A DNA stretch of 64,000 nt from Bacillota bacterium. Its GTDB lineage: Bacteria > Bacillota > Clostridia > DSM-8532. Shown here piece by piece: positions 17,363-26,429 of this stretch (the first letter of the stretch is position 1; the number at the start of each line of letters is the position of its first letter). Both the position numbers and the translations under genes were made by a program. The notes under the pieces were generated by a model, which saw nothing but the letters and a program-made list of their open reading frames with translations, did not search any database and was not told where the DNA came from. The stretch lies in contig JAEZJF010000020.1 of the NCBI GenBank assembly GCA_023415825.1, forward strand, positions 62,001 to 126,000, read 5' to 3'.

Positions 17363-19582
17363 ATGAACCTTTTGGAAGGCTTAAATCCTGAGCAGAAGCA
17401 AGCAGTGCTTCATACTGAAGGAGCGTTGCTTGTTCTTGCCGGGGCAGGATCCGGCAAAACCAGAGTTCTGACTCATAGAATTGCCCACCTCGTTGAAGAA
17501 AAAGGCATTCGTCCTTGGAACATATTGGCCATAACCTTTACAAATAAAGCAGCCCGAGAAATGAAGGAAAGAATGGAAACCCTCATTGGCCCGGAAGCCA
17601 ACAATATCTGGGTGGGTACCTTCCACGCTACTTGTGTTCGAATATTAAGACGTGATATTGAACGCTTAGGATATGATAAAAGCTTCGTCATTTACGATGG
17701 AGACGACCAGCAAAGTCTTATGAAAAGCTGTCTGGAGCAATTGGGAATTAATGATAAGAATTTCCCGCCGCGGTCAATTCTTCATGAAATAGGGCGGGCA
17801 AAGGATGAACTGATAGGGCCTGCTGAATTCAAGCGGCTCTATGCTTCGGATTATCGTCTAAGCAAGATTGCGGCTCTTTATGAGCTTTATCAAAATAAGC
17901 TCAAAGCAAACAACGCTCTGGATTTTGATGATATTATCCTACTCACCATACGTATCCTGTCGAATTTTCCTGAGATCCTGGACTATTATGCCGATAAGTT
18001 CCGCTATGTCATGGTAGATGAGTACCAGGATACCAATACAGCTCAGTACATGCTGGTCAGCATGTTGGCCGGAAAACACGGAAACATATGTGTTGTGGGT
18101 GATGATGACCAAATGATCTACGGCTGGCGTGGCGCAAACCTCCGCAATATCTTAGACTTTGAAAAGGATTTTCCCAATTGTACTATTATCAAGCTGGAGC
18201 AAAACTATCGCTCCACAAAAAATATCCTGGATGCTGCCAATGGGGTTATTAAAAACAATACAGGGCGTAAAGAAAAGGAACTCTGGACAAAGAATATAGA
18301 AGGGACTCCCATCAAACGGTATGAGGCTTCCGATGAGCGTGATGAGGCTTACTTCATAGCCGGACAAATGCGCTCATTGAAGAGCTCAGGTAAAAGCTTT
18401 AATGATATGGCGATTCTCTACCGCCTCAATGCCCAATCCCGAGTATTCGAGGATGTGCTGATGAAGCAAGGGATTCCCTATAAAATTTATGGGGGTCTCA
18501 AGTTCTATGCGCGCAAGGAAATCAAGGATGTTATTGCATGGTTGAGAGTGACCCAAAATGCCAATGACGATATCAGCTTGGCGAGAATTATCAATACCCC
18601 GAAAAGAGGTATTGGCAAGACCACCATGGATAAAATTGAGCAGAATGCGATCAGTGAAGATGTGAGCATGTATAAAATCATTTCATTAGCGGCTGATTTT
18701 CCGGAGTTAGCTAGAGCCTACCGAAATCTTAACGAATTTTTCAATTTCGTTGAGAGTATGAAGCTACTTGCATCTCAGACAGAACTGGTGGAATTTATTG
18801 AGATGCTCATTGAAAAAAGCGGCTTGGTCAAAGAGCTGGAATTGGAAATGACTGATGAGGCTAGAACCCGTATTGAGAACATCAAGGAATTTGTTTCAGT
18901 TGCCCGGGAGTTTGAAAAAACCACTGAAGAAAAGCCGACCTTGGAAGATTTTCTGGCACATATCTCATTGGTAGCGGATATTGACGATACAGAGGAAGTG
19001 GGAGACCGTGTTGTGCTCATGACACTACATAGTGCCAAAGGCTTGGAATTCCCGGTTGTTTTTTTAGCTGGCTTGGAGGAAGGTATTTTCCCCAGCTACC
19101 GCTCCATCACCGAGGAAGCCGAGTTGGAAGAGGAAAGGCGACTTTGCTATGTCGGCATTACTCGGGCCAGAGAAGATCTCTACATCACAAATGCCAAGTG
19201 CCGCATGCTCTTTGGCAGTACCACCTATAATAGAGAGTCACGTTTTGTTAGAGAAATACCGGAACCATTAATTGAGGATGCGTTTAGTGATAAAATGCCG
19301 ATGCGACGCGGTGGGGAAGCTAAAAGTCAATCCAACTTTGCTCCTTCGGGCAAGGTTGTTGACCTCTCGGATCTCAAGGCCAGGATAAAGGCTTTCAACC
19401 AATCTTCGGAAGAAAGCGGCGCAAGCGTCCAGGTGGGGGATCGTGTGGTGCATAAAAAATTTGGTGAGGGTACGGTGAAAAGCAAGGTCCAGGAAAGCGG
19501 GGACTTTCGTTTAGATATTTATTTTGATCAATATGGCATGAAAAGGCTTATGGAAAGCTTTGCAAAACTAAAAAAAGTATAG
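17363..19582 (+). CDS. pcrA: ATP-dependent DNA helicase PcrA/UvrD
   Basis: 739-residue superfamily 1A helicase, normal for PcrA. All motifs are present: I GAGSGKTRVLTHRI, II VDEYQDTN, III GDDDQMIYGWRGA, IV LEQNYRST, V TLHSAKGLEFPVVF and VI VGITRARE. A C-terminal SH3-like segment (VGDRVVHKKFGEGTV) mediates RNA polymerase contact in Bacillus. It works 3'-5' in repair and in removing stalled complexes. AGGAGGT precedes the start. A HAD gene follows after 9 bases. Confidence 0.97.
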   Translation: MNLLEGLNPEQKQAVLHTEGALLVLAGAGSGKTRVLTHRIAHLVEEKGIRPWNILAITFTNKAAREMKERMETLIGPEANNIWVGTFHATCVRILRRDIERLGYDKSFVIYDGDDQQSLMKSCLEQLGINDKNFPPRSILHEIGRAKDELIGPAEFKRLYASDYRLSKIAALYELYQNKLKANNALDFDDIILLTIRILSNFPEILDYYADKFRYVMVDEYQDTNTAQYMLVSMLAGKHGNICVVGDDDQMIYGWRGANLRNILDFEKDFPNCTIIKLEQNYRSTKNILDAANGVIKNNTGRKEKELWTKNIEGTPIKRYEASDERDEAYFIAGQMRSLKSSGKSFNDMAILYRLNAQSRVFEDVLMKQGIPYKIYGGLKFYARKEIKDVIAWLRVTQNANDDISLARIINTPKRGIGKTTMDKIEQNAISEDVSMYKIISLAADFPELARAYRNLNEFFNFVESMKLLASQTELVEFIEMLIEKSGLVKELELEMTDEARTRIENIKEFVSVAREFEKTTEEKPTLEDFLAHISLVADIDDTEEVGDRVVLMTLHSAKGLEFPVVFLAGLEEGIFPSYRSITEEAELEEERRLCYVGITRAREDLYITNAKCRMLFGSTTYNRESRFVREIPEPLIEDAFSDKMPMRRGGEAKSQSNFAPSGKVVDLSDLKARIKAFNQSSEESGASVQVGDRVVHKKFGEGTVKSKVQESGDFRLDIYFDQYGMKRLMESFAKLKKV

Positions 19583-19591
19583 GAGAGCAGC

Positions 19592-20242
19592 ATGATTAAA
19601 GGATTAGTATTTGACATGGACGGTGTTATTATCGATAGTGAGCCCATACACATCGATTTGACAGTTCAAGTGATGCGAGACATTGGGAAAGAGCCTCTTC
19701 CCAGTGAAATCTATGAGTTCATCGGTGTTATAAATGAAGAAATGTGGCCGATTTTGATTGCCCGCCACGACATCAAGGAATCTCCGGAAGAGTTGATGGA
19801 ACGGCAGATGACTTATGTAAAAAAGCGTTTTTTTGAGGACAAGCTGGAGCCCATAGACGGAATTCCCCAGCTCATGCAGGCTGCAAAGAAGCAGGGCATG
19901 AAGATCGCTCTGGCAACATCTTCGCCTCGGTACTTTGCTGAGCATATCCTGAAAAATGTAGGAGTGGAAGCCTATTTTGACGCTTTAGTGACGGCTGATG
20001 AAATTTCCACTGGCAAGCCCAATCCCGAAATTTATGCCAAAGCGGCTCTCGCTCTGGGGCTTGAACCCGGTGAGTGCGTTGCTGTTGAGGATGCCTGCAA
20101 GGGTATTCAGGCGGCCAAGGGTGCAGGCATGAAATGCATTGGGTTCAAGAATCCCAATTCCGGGGAACAGGATACTACTCAAGCGGATTTTGTGGTATCA
20201 TCTATAAGAGATATCACTCTCGAAAATCTTGATAAGCTTTAG
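19592..20242 (+). CDS. HAD-family sugar phosphatase/phosphomutase-like
   Basis: 216 residues of HAD subfamily IA. Motif I DMDGVIIDSEP has both catalytic Asp residues, motif II is LATSSP, motif III Lys in STGKPNPEIY, and motif IV VEDACKGIQAA. The cap sequence resembles the beta-phosphoglucomutase/phosphoglycolate phosphatase group; the sequence does not settle the substrate. It is probably co-transcribed with pcrA and the following ATPase. Confidence 0.87.
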   Translation: MIKGLVFDMDGVIIDSEPIHIDLTVQVMRDIGKEPLPSEIYEFIGVINEEMWPILIARHDIKESPEELMERQMTYVKKRFFEDKLEPIDGIPQLMQAAKKQGMKIALATSSPRYFAEHILKNVGVEAYFDALVTADEISTGKPNPEIYAKAALALGLEPGECVAVEDACKGIQAAKGAGMKCIGFKNPNSGEQDTTQADFVVSSIRDITLENLDKL

Positions 20243-20282
20243 ATACCTTTCCCAAAGACCATGAGCGGTAAGGGAGAATACC

Positions 20283-21362
20283 ATGGACAACAATAATAAT
20301 CCTTACTTCAATAAAAAGAATAATAATGAAGATCTCAATTCGCTTCTGGATGAAATGGATGCGCTTTTAAAGCGCAATCCCATTTCAGGAGTATATAACG
20401 ACCTGTTTGAAAGCAGACTCCCCATTATTGATGATTCATATTCAGCTAAAAGTCCAGGAGGGGATATGCAATTTGATCCCGGTGACGGACCCCATGATGA
20501 TGAAGTGGAAGAAGATACGGCTCCTAAGAAAAGTCTGGAAGAGCTCATGGAGGAACTCAACAACCTGGTAGGCCTGAAAAAGGTTAAGGAAGACGTAAAA
20601 TCCCTGACCAATGTGGTTAAGATTATGAAAATGCGTAAGGAACGGGGCCTTCCTCAGGTTGACATGTCCCTGCACCTGGTTTTTACCGGAAATCCGGGGA
20701 CGGGAAAGACCACTGTGGCGCGGTTGCTATCGGGTATTTACAGAGAAATTGGAGTGCTCTCCAAAGGACATCTGGTTGAGGTCGATCGCTCCCGGCTGGT
20801 TGCTAAATACGTAGGTCAGACGGCACCACAGGTGATGGAGGTCGTGAAGGAAGCTATGGGTGGTGTGCTTTTCATTGATGAAGCCTATGCCCTTGTCTCC
20901 CGGCGCGGTGAGAATGATTTTGGCTACGAAGCCGTAGACACCCTCTTAAAAGCGATGGAAGACCACCGTGATGATCTGATTGTTATTGTTGCAGGATACC
21001 CCGACAAAATGGAAGAGTTTCTTGAATCCAATCCCGGTCTTCAGTCACGGTTCAACAAATATATCAATTTTGATGATTACTCCCCTTCGGAGCTGCTTGA
21101 TATTTTTACCAAGATGTGTGACAAAAATGGTTACAAGCCTACTGAGGCAGCAACTGAAAAAGTAAACCAGATGCTGACCCAATTGCACGAATCCCGTTCC
21201 GACAGCTTTGCCAATGCAAGGACGGTGCGTAATCTGTTTGAAAAGCTTTTAGCTGTCCAGGCCGACAGGTTGGCTGCCTTAGAAACAGTTTCGGATGAGG
21301 AACTCTCCAATATTGTGGAGGAGGACCTGGAGAAAATAGAGCTCAATGATCTCATGAGGTGA
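20283..21362 (+). CDS. SpoVK-like AAA ATPase (CbbX/CfxQ family)
   Basis: 359 residues. The first 80 are acidic, Asn-rich and probably disordered. The AAA module then starts at LEELMEELNNLVGLKKVK, with Walker A GNPGTGKTTVAR, Walker B VLFIDEAYAL, sensor VIVAGYPDKM and arginine finger region NPGLQSRFN. It belongs to the CbxX/CfqX group that includes SpoVK, required for spore maturation in Bacillus. The family match is sure; identity with SpoVK is inferred from the sporulating host, and the N-terminal extension is longer than usual. Confidence 0.82.
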   Translation: MDNNNNPYFNKKNNNEDLNSLLDEMDALLKRNPISGVYNDLFESRLPIIDDSYSAKSPGGDMQFDPGDGPHDDEVEEDTAPKKSLEELMEELNNLVGLKKVKEDVKSLTNVVKIMKMRKERGLPQVDMSLHLVFTGNPGTGKTTVARLLSGIYREIGVLSKGHLVEVDRSRLVAKYVGQTAPQVMEVVKEAMGGVLFIDEAYALVSRRGENDFGYEAVDTLLKAMEDHRDDLIVIVAGYPDKMEEFLESNPGLQSRFNKYINFDDYSPSELLDIFTKMCDKNGYKPTEAATEKVNQMLTQLHESRSDSFANARTVRNLFEKLLAVQADRLAALETVSDEELSNIVEEDLEKIELNDLMR

Positions 21363-21388
21363 CAGATATAAAGCTACATGATTTAAGG

Positions 21389-21417
21389 ACGGTTATCCGA
21401 AGGATGACCGTTTTTTT
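21389..21417 (+). terminator. Intrinsic terminator after the AAA ATPase gene
   Basis: ACGGTTATCC (21389-21398) pairs with GGATGACCGT (21402-21411) around GAA, with one mismatch, followed by seven T. It ends the pcrA unit. Confidence 0.92.
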
Positions 21418-21449
21418 ATATGCAGCATGATGATCAACAAAAAGTACTA

Positions 21450-21487
21450 TTGACACTCATAAAATGATTATATTATTATAACAACAT
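21450..21487 (+). promoter_or_regulatory. Promoter and GntR-type operator of the MBL gene
   Basis: TTGACA (21450-21455), 18 bases, TATTAT (21474-21479), overlapped by TATAACAACAT (21477-21487). The ATAACAACAT core recurs in front of gntR and of the importer operon, suggesting all three are one regulon. Confidence 0.6.
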
Positions 21488-21510
21488 TAATCTATGAGAG
21501 AGGGAGTAAA

Positions 21511-22239
21511 ATGAAGTTAACGGTTTTTGGAAACAATGCAACCTGTCCTATGGCCTTCGGTGCCTGTTCCTGCTACATGCTGGAGCTAAAAAGCAACAAG
21601 CTTTTACTTGACATGGGAAATGGCAGTATGGCTAAACTCCAGCAAAAAACTGATTTAAGCGTAATAGATGCCATCATTCTCAGCCATCTGCATTTTGATC
21701 ATATGGCTGATCTGTTTTGTGCTAAGTATCAATTGGAAACACGTAAGGCCAAAGGTGAAAAGCTTGCTCCAATTCTTCTCTTGACACCGAAGCTTCCTGA
21801 TTGGGCAAGAGAGGAGCTCATGACCAATGATGTGTTTAAAATGATAGAAATAGCGGATGGCACGAGCTATCAATTGGGGCAGGTCACCATAGGCTTTACA
21901 AGAGTAGTTCATCTGATTGAATCCTATGCCGTGCGGATAACAGAAGAAAACAAGGTATTTGTCTATTCAGGAGACACAGGCCGCTGTTCGCAAATTGAAT
22001 CTGCTGCGAGACATGCTAATTTGTTTCTCTGTGAGGCGACCTATCTGAGCAGTGAAAATGATGAGATACCGCATCATCTATCGGCAAAAGCAGCAGGTGA
22101 AATTGCTTGTAAGGCTGATGTCAAAAAACTATTGCTTACGCACCTTTCTTCACATCATTGTGAGCCCATCCGTGAAGAAGCGGCCTTGCAGTTCAAAGAA
22201 GTCGAAGTAGCGGAGATTATGGGTGAATACCCGATATAA
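21511..22239 (+). CDS. Metallo-beta-lactamase-fold hydrolase
   Basis: 242 residues with the metal motif SHLHFDHMAD (HxHxDH), a second-site Asp in VYSGDTGRC and late His in LTHLSSHH. The layout, starting MKLTVFGNN and ending LLLTHLSSHHC, is that of ribonuclease Z-like cytoplasmic hydrolases (COG1234 group). In this group substrates range from tRNA precursors to phosphodiesters. Being just upstream of gntR and sharing its operator, a role in catabolism of the same carbohydrate is inferred, not shown. Confidence 0.82.
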   Translation: MKLTVFGNNATCPMAFGACSCYMLELKSNKLLLDMGNGSMAKLQQKTDLSVIDAIILSHLHFDHMADLFCAKYQLETRKAKGEKLAPILLLTPKLPDWAREELMTNDVFKMIEIADGTSYQLGQVTIGFTRVVHLIESYAVRITEENKVFVYSGDTGRCSQIESAARHANLFLCEATYLSSENDEIPHHLSAKAAGEIACKADVKKLLLTHLSSHHCEPIREEAALQFKEVEVAEIMGEYPI

Positions 22240-22272
22240 TTCGAAAAAAGTGTAGAAACTTATAATAGCATA

Positions 22273-22318
22273 TTGACCTTTTACTCTGTTCGTGATAAAT
22301 TATAGTTGTCATAACAAC
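22273..22318 (+). promoter_or_regulatory. gntR promoter with overlapping palindromic operator
   Basis: TTGACC (22273-22278), 17 bases, TAAATT (22296-22301). The near-perfect palindrome GTTGTCATAACAAC (22305-22318) sits on the predicted start of transcription, a classical autorepression layout. Confidence 0.72.
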
Positions 22319-22361
22319 ATGATGAAAATATTGAACCAAACGATTGATAGAGGTGGCCTGT

Positions 22362-23072
22362 TTGAAAGCTCAGCCAAGATATATGCAAATCATTAATTAT
22401 TATATGGGTATCATTGAGGCAGGCCGGCTGAACGAAGGCGACCAGATGCCTACCGAAGAAGAGATAGGTGAGCTCTTCAGGGTTAGCCGTATCACTGTCC
22501 GGCAGGCTCTGGACGGCTTATGCAAAAGTGGTTACATATACAAGCAACAGGGTAAGGGAAGCTTTGTGGCAACTAAAAAGACCGATATGCAATTAAATCA
22601 TCTGATCGGATTCAGTGATGAAATGCGGAGCCAGGGTTTGGAGCCGACCACCCGATTAATCAAGCAGGAAATTATCACGCCTTCGGAGACTGTAGCACAG
22701 GCACTTAGGATTGATACATCACAGAAAATCTATGTCATTATCAGGTTACGTTGTGCGGATGGCATACCCATGGCGGTAGAACGGGTACATCTTCCTTTTT
22801 ACCGGTTTGCAGGTATTGAAAGCCTGGATCTGACACGATCGCTTTATGAATTACTGCGTGATCATTATGGCTGCGAGAGCAGCAAGGCTACTCAGAGCAT
22901 TCAAGCCGGCTATGCCAGTGCCAAAGACACAAAGCTCCTGGAAATGAAACCAGGCACTCCTGTCTTGGTTTTTAGCCGAACGACCTTCGAGTTGGATGGC
23001 CGCCCCTTTGAGTATGTTGAGTCTATTTACCGGGGAGATAAGTATATCTTTAATGTTACATTGAACAAATGA
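22362..23072 (+). CDS. GntR/HutC-family transcriptional regulator
   Basis: 236 residues. A winged helix at 1-70 (MPTEEEIGELFRVSRITVRQ, then GYIYKQQGKGSFV) is followed by a UTRA ligand-binding domain that usually senses a sugar phosphate or amino-acid derivative. It starts at TTG 22362, five bases after AGAGGTGG; an in-frame TTG at 22344 lacks a ribosome binding site. Operators at 21477, 22305 and 23113 suggest it represses the MBL gene, itself and the following importer and catabolic genes until an inducer, likely an amino-sugar phosphate, is present. Confidence 0.9.
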   Translation: MKAQPRYMQIINYYMGIIEAGRLNEGDQMPTEEEIGELFRVSRITVRQALDGLCKSGYIYKQQGKGSFVATKKTDMQLNHLIGFSDEMRSQGLEPTTRLIKQEIITPSETVAQALRIDTSQKIYVIIRLRCADGIPMAVERVHLPFYRFAGIESLDLTRSLYELLRDHYGCESSKATQSIQAGYASAKDTKLLEMKPGTPVLVFSRTTFELDGRPFEYVESIYRGDKYIFNVTLNK

Positions 23073-23112
23073 AAAATGGTGGGTGAGCCCCTCTGTTTTT
23101 TTGGACTTAAAT

Positions 23113-23131
23113 GTTATAACAACATAACAAC
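23113..23131 (+). promoter_or_regulatory. GntR-type operator before the sugar importer operon
   Basis: GTTATAACAAC (23113-23123) followed at once by ATAACAAC (23124-23131): two overlapping half-site copies of the element seen at 22305-22318. TTGGAC (23101-23106) upstream may be the -35 region, which would put the operator over the spacer and -10. Confidence 0.6.
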
Positions 23132-23158
23132 TATTAAACTTATATTTGAAAGGACAGA

Positions 23159-24091
23159 TTGGTAAGAATGGGTAAAGGGTTTTTGAAAGCTAATCATCCC
23201 AAGAGGCCATTAAGTTTAAAGAAGAAGGAAGCTTTTTTAGGGTGGCTTTTTGTGTCTCCCGGGCTTATCGGCTTCAGTATTTTTACGTTTGGATCAATCA
23301 TTTATTCTTTCTATTTCTCCATGACCGACTATGACCTGTTGACTCCTCCTAAATTTGTTGGATTGAAAAATTACATACGGGCTTTTGTGAATGATGATTA
23401 CTTTTATAAGTATTTTGGAAATACCTTTTATTTTGTTATTTTCCTTGTGCCCATTGTATTGTCGGCCTCTTTACTGCTTGCCATACTAATCAATAAAAAG
23501 GCAGGAAGGCTCACAAAGACTTACCGGGCAGCACTATTTCTGCCAAGCATTACGTCAACCGTTGCCGTAAGTATGGTGTGGATATGGATTTTTAACCCTG
23601 ACATGGGGCTCTTAAATAATTTTTTATATGCCATAGGGTTTAATGATCCCCCCATGTGGCTGAACAGCGCCGAATGGAGTAAGCCCGCTCTGGTAATCAT
23701 GAGGGTCTGGCAAATGAGCGGCTACTATATGATTATGTTTTTAGCTGGTCTGCAAACAATTCCTGAGACCCTCTACGAAGCGGCAGATGTGGATGGGGCA
23801 ACCTCCATACAAAAATTCTTCAGAATAACAATCCCGATGCTTTCCAACACAACCTTTGTGGTCGCTATCCTGCTGGTCATTGAAGCTTTTAATATGTTTG
23901 AGTCCATCTTTATTATGACAGCCGGCGGACCGCTGGGCTCTACAAGTACCATTATGTACTATATCTACGAGCAGGGCTTTTCCTTCTATGATATGGGATA
24001 TGCATCATCACTGGCATGGATATTCTTCGCACTTATTATGGTTGTGACAATGATACAGTATAAATTCCGGAATGAGCAGGGAGGGGAGTAA
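23159..24091 (+). CDS. Sugar ABC transporter permease (MalF/UgpA type)
   Basis: 310 residues with six membrane spans. An N-terminal segment of about 25 basic residues precedes the first span; the coupling loop ADVDGATSIQKFFRITIPML (EAA motif) is near residue 225. Start is either TTG 23159 or ATG 23168; AAGGA at 23150-23154 is rather close to the first and far from the second, so the choice is open. It forms the CUT1-type channel with the next gene. No ATPase gene is in the operon, so a shared MsmX-like ATPase elsewhere is likely. Confidence 0.92.
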   Translation: MVRMGKGFLKANHPKRPLSLKKKEAFLGWLFVSPGLIGFSIFTFGSIIYSFYFSMTDYDLLTPPKFVGLKNYIRAFVNDDYFYKYFGNTFYFVIFLVPIVLSASLLLAILINKKAGRLTKTYRAALFLPSITSTVAVSMVWIWIFNPDMGLLNNFLYAIGFNDPPMWLNSAEWSKPALVIMRVWQMSGYYMIMFLAGLQTIPETLYEAADVDGATSIQKFFRITIPMLSNTTFVVAILLVIEAFNMFESIFIMTAGGPLGSTSTIMYYIYEQGFSFYDMGYASSLAWIFFALIMVVTMIQYKFRNEQGGE

Positions 24092-24093
24092 GC

Positions 24094-24954
24094 ATGAGTA
24101 AGCTGAAGCTAAAAGATCATAAGCATCTTGCCAGAGGCAATACAATTTATCATATTTTAATGATTGCACTCAGCATTTTAATGATTTATCCTTTTTTATG
24201 GGCTCTGTTCTCCTCCTTTAAACCTGTGCAGCAGCTCTATACCGATAATCCTCTCAACCTGATACCTAATCCATTCACCTTAGAAAATTATCGAAGGTTG
24301 ATGGAAGTACTGCCCTTCAGCAAGTTCATGTTAAATTCAGTGTTTCTTTCCACTGCTATACCGATATGCATGATTGCGGTAGCATCCTTCACCGCATATG
24401 CACTGACCCGGCTTGAGTTTAAGGGTCGAAATCTCTTGTTCCTTGCTTTTATAGCCACCATGATGATTCCCAGTCATGTGACATTAATTCCTAATTATAA
24501 AATCATTGTGGATATGAAACTGTACAACTCCTTTATAGCGTTGTTTTTAACCAATATGTTTACCGCGGCCAATGCCTTTAACATATTCTTTTTCCGTCAA
24601 TTCTTTCTTAGCATTCCCAAGGATCTCGAGAATTCGGCCATTATTGATGGCTGTTCCCGAATCGGTGTATTCTTCCGCATTGTTTTGCCAAATGCAAAAC
24701 CAGCGATTGCCACAACCGCCATTCTTTCTTTCCGCAGCGTATGGAATGCTTTTTTATGGCCGATGCTGGTTATTAACGATTACGAGAAGCTTACGCTTAC
24801 GGTGGGCTTGAAATATTTAAAGGAATGGGAGCCCAACTGGGCCGTTATTTTGGCTGGAGCGTCCTTAAGCATTGTCCCTATCATTATTGTATTTTTGCTC
24901 TTCCAAAAGCAATTCATGTCATCCAATCTGAATTCCGGTTTTGGTGGGAAGTAA
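24094..24954 (+). CDS. Sugar ABC transporter permease (MalG/UgpE type)
   Basis: 286 residues, six membrane spans, with the coupling loop SAIIDGCSRIGVFFRIVLPN in the usual place. It begins two bases after the stop of its partner permease, preceded by GGGAGGGG. It belongs to the CUT1 carbohydrate uptake group and is inserted in the cytoplasmic membrane as the second half of the channel. Confidence 0.93.
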   Translation: MSKLKLKDHKHLARGNTIYHILMIALSILMIYPFLWALFSSFKPVQQLYTDNPLNLIPNPFTLENYRRLMEVLPFSKFMLNSVFLSTAIPICMIAVASFTAYALTRLEFKGRNLLFLAFIATMMIPSHVTLIPNYKIIVDMKLYNSFIALFLTNMFTAANAFNIFFFRQFFLSIPKDLENSAIIDGCSRIGVFFRIVLPNAKPAIATTAILSFRSVWNAFLWPMLVINDYEKLTLTVGLKYLKEWEPNWAVILAGASLSIVPIIIVFLLFQKQFMSSNLNSGFGGK

Positions 24955-25005
24955 ATTATTTTGAAACTGACCCGTACAGGGTTAAAAAATAGAGGAGGGA
25001 ATATT

Positions 25006-26325
25006 ATGAAAAAAACACTTGTTAAAGTCCTTTCATTGATTCTGGTCTTAGGAATGGTATTTAGTCTTGCTGCATGTGGCAGTAAAGGCCCATCCGGAAC
25101 TCCTGCACCGAACACCGGCTCGCCAAGTCCAGGTGCCGCTACCGATAAGCCAGAACCGGCCCAGCCCACTACATTAAAGGTTTACACCTGGTGGGATATC
25201 ACCAAGTTCCAGCATCTGCAGAAGATGGAGACTGACTTTGAGGCCGCAAATTCCGACATCAAGCTTGAATTTGTTACCGTTCCCAGCAAGTACGCCGATA
25301 CCATGGTAACTAAATTAGCCGGCGGTGAAATTCCTGATGTCATGATGCTGGCCATGGATCAAATTCCGAGGTACGCGCTATCGGGTATGTTACTTCCTTT
25401 AGATGACCTGGCCAGTGCGGAGTATAAAAATGCACTTTATCCTGTTGTGAAGAATGCTCTGACTGTAAATGGCACCCTTTTCGCTGCCGGTCGGGATGTA
25501 ACGCCAAAGGTCATTTATCTGAACACCAAGATGTTCAAGGATGCCGGCATCGCAATTCCCAGTGACAAATGGACTATTGAAGAGTTCACCGAGATTGCAA
25601 AACAGTTGACAAAAGGCAGTGGTGCCGATGCTCAGTGGGGATATTACTGGAAAAACTATACCGATCAGACTTTTGCCATGATTGCTGCATACGGCGGAAA
25701 CCTCTATTCTCAAGACGGTAAATCCAGCGTTTTAAGCACCGACGAAAACACTAAGAAAGCCATAACATACATGTATGATTTATACAATACTTATAAGGTG
25801 TGCCCTTCTGCGGCCCAGGCTGCTCAGTTTGGAGATAATGAGTTTGCTCCTTTTATGGCTAACAAGGTTGCCATGCAGATAGGTGCTCTGTCTACTGCCT
25901 CTACCTTTGATGCAAGCGGTGTTGAGTACACAGTTCTACCGATGCCCTATATCAATGGAAAGAGTCAGACCTCGTCATTCGTCAATACCTGGGTTGTACC
26001 AAAGACCGCTAAAAACCCCGAGCTGTCCTGGCGTGCCGTGGAATTCCTGTCCGGTAAGGAAGGCCAGCAGATTGCCCTTGATATGAAATTCGGTCTGCCT
26101 GCTTCCAATCTTGTTGATACTGCTGCTTTTGTTGCTGAAAAACCCTACAATAAATATTTTATCGATGCATTGGAGAATGCAGTTCCATTCCCGGTCAACA
26201 TGAACGGCTCAGGCTTCCAGACCATGTTCCAGAAAGAATGTGAGGCTCTATGGGCTGGTGCCATCACTCCTGAGGACTTTGCCGCACGTGTGGATAAACA
26301 GGCTGCGGATATTTTGAGTAAATAG
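25006..26325 (+). CDS. Sugar ABC transporter substrate-binding lipoprotein
   Basis: 439 residues of the SBP_bac_1 family. Signal peptide MKKTLVKVLSLILVLGMV ends in a lipobox SLAAC, followed by a Pro/Ser/Thr-rich linker (about residues 25-50). The mature domain starts LKVYTWWDITKFQ. It is anchored outside the cell and delivers a carbohydrate to the two permeases upstream. The ATG at 25006 has GAGGAGGGA before it; a TTG 45 bases earlier is rejected because it lengthens the signal peptide without a ribosome binding site. Confidence 0.93.
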   Translation: MKKTLVKVLSLILVLGMVFSLAACGSKGPSGTPAPNTGSPSPGAATDKPEPAQPTTLKVYTWWDITKFQHLQKMETDFEAANSDIKLEFVTVPSKYADTMVTKLAGGEIPDVMMLAMDQIPRYALSGMLLPLDDLASAEYKNALYPVVKNALTVNGTLFAAGRDVTPKVIYLNTKMFKDAGIAIPSDKWTIEEFTEIAKQLTKGSGADAQWGYYWKNYTDQTFAMIAAYGGNLYSQDGKSSVLSTDENTKKAITYMYDLYNTYKVCPSAAQAAQFGDNEFAPFMANKVAMQIGALSTASTFDASGVEYTVLPMPYINGKSQTSSFVNTWVVPKTAKNPELSWRAVEFLSGKEGQQIALDMKFGLPASNLVDTAAFVAEKPYNKYFIDALENAVPFPVNMNGSGFQTMFQKECEALWAGAITPEDFAARVDKQAADILSK

Positions 26326-26334
26326 TAAGAGGCT

Positions 26335-26376
26335 GTGACAAATGAGGGAGGTGCAGACTTCCCTCATTTATCACAA
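26335..26376 (+). terminator. Long hairpin after the binding-protein gene
   Basis: AAATGAGGGA (26340-26349) pairs with TCCCTCATTT (26360-26369), extended by TGTGA/TCACA. There is no T run, so it more likely stabilises the importer mRNA or ends it partly, lowering expression of the enzymes downstream. Confidence 0.6.
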
Positions 26377-26429
26377 TGAGTCACCATAGTCATTTATTGA
26401 TAAAATACTAGGTAATACGGAGGTCAATA

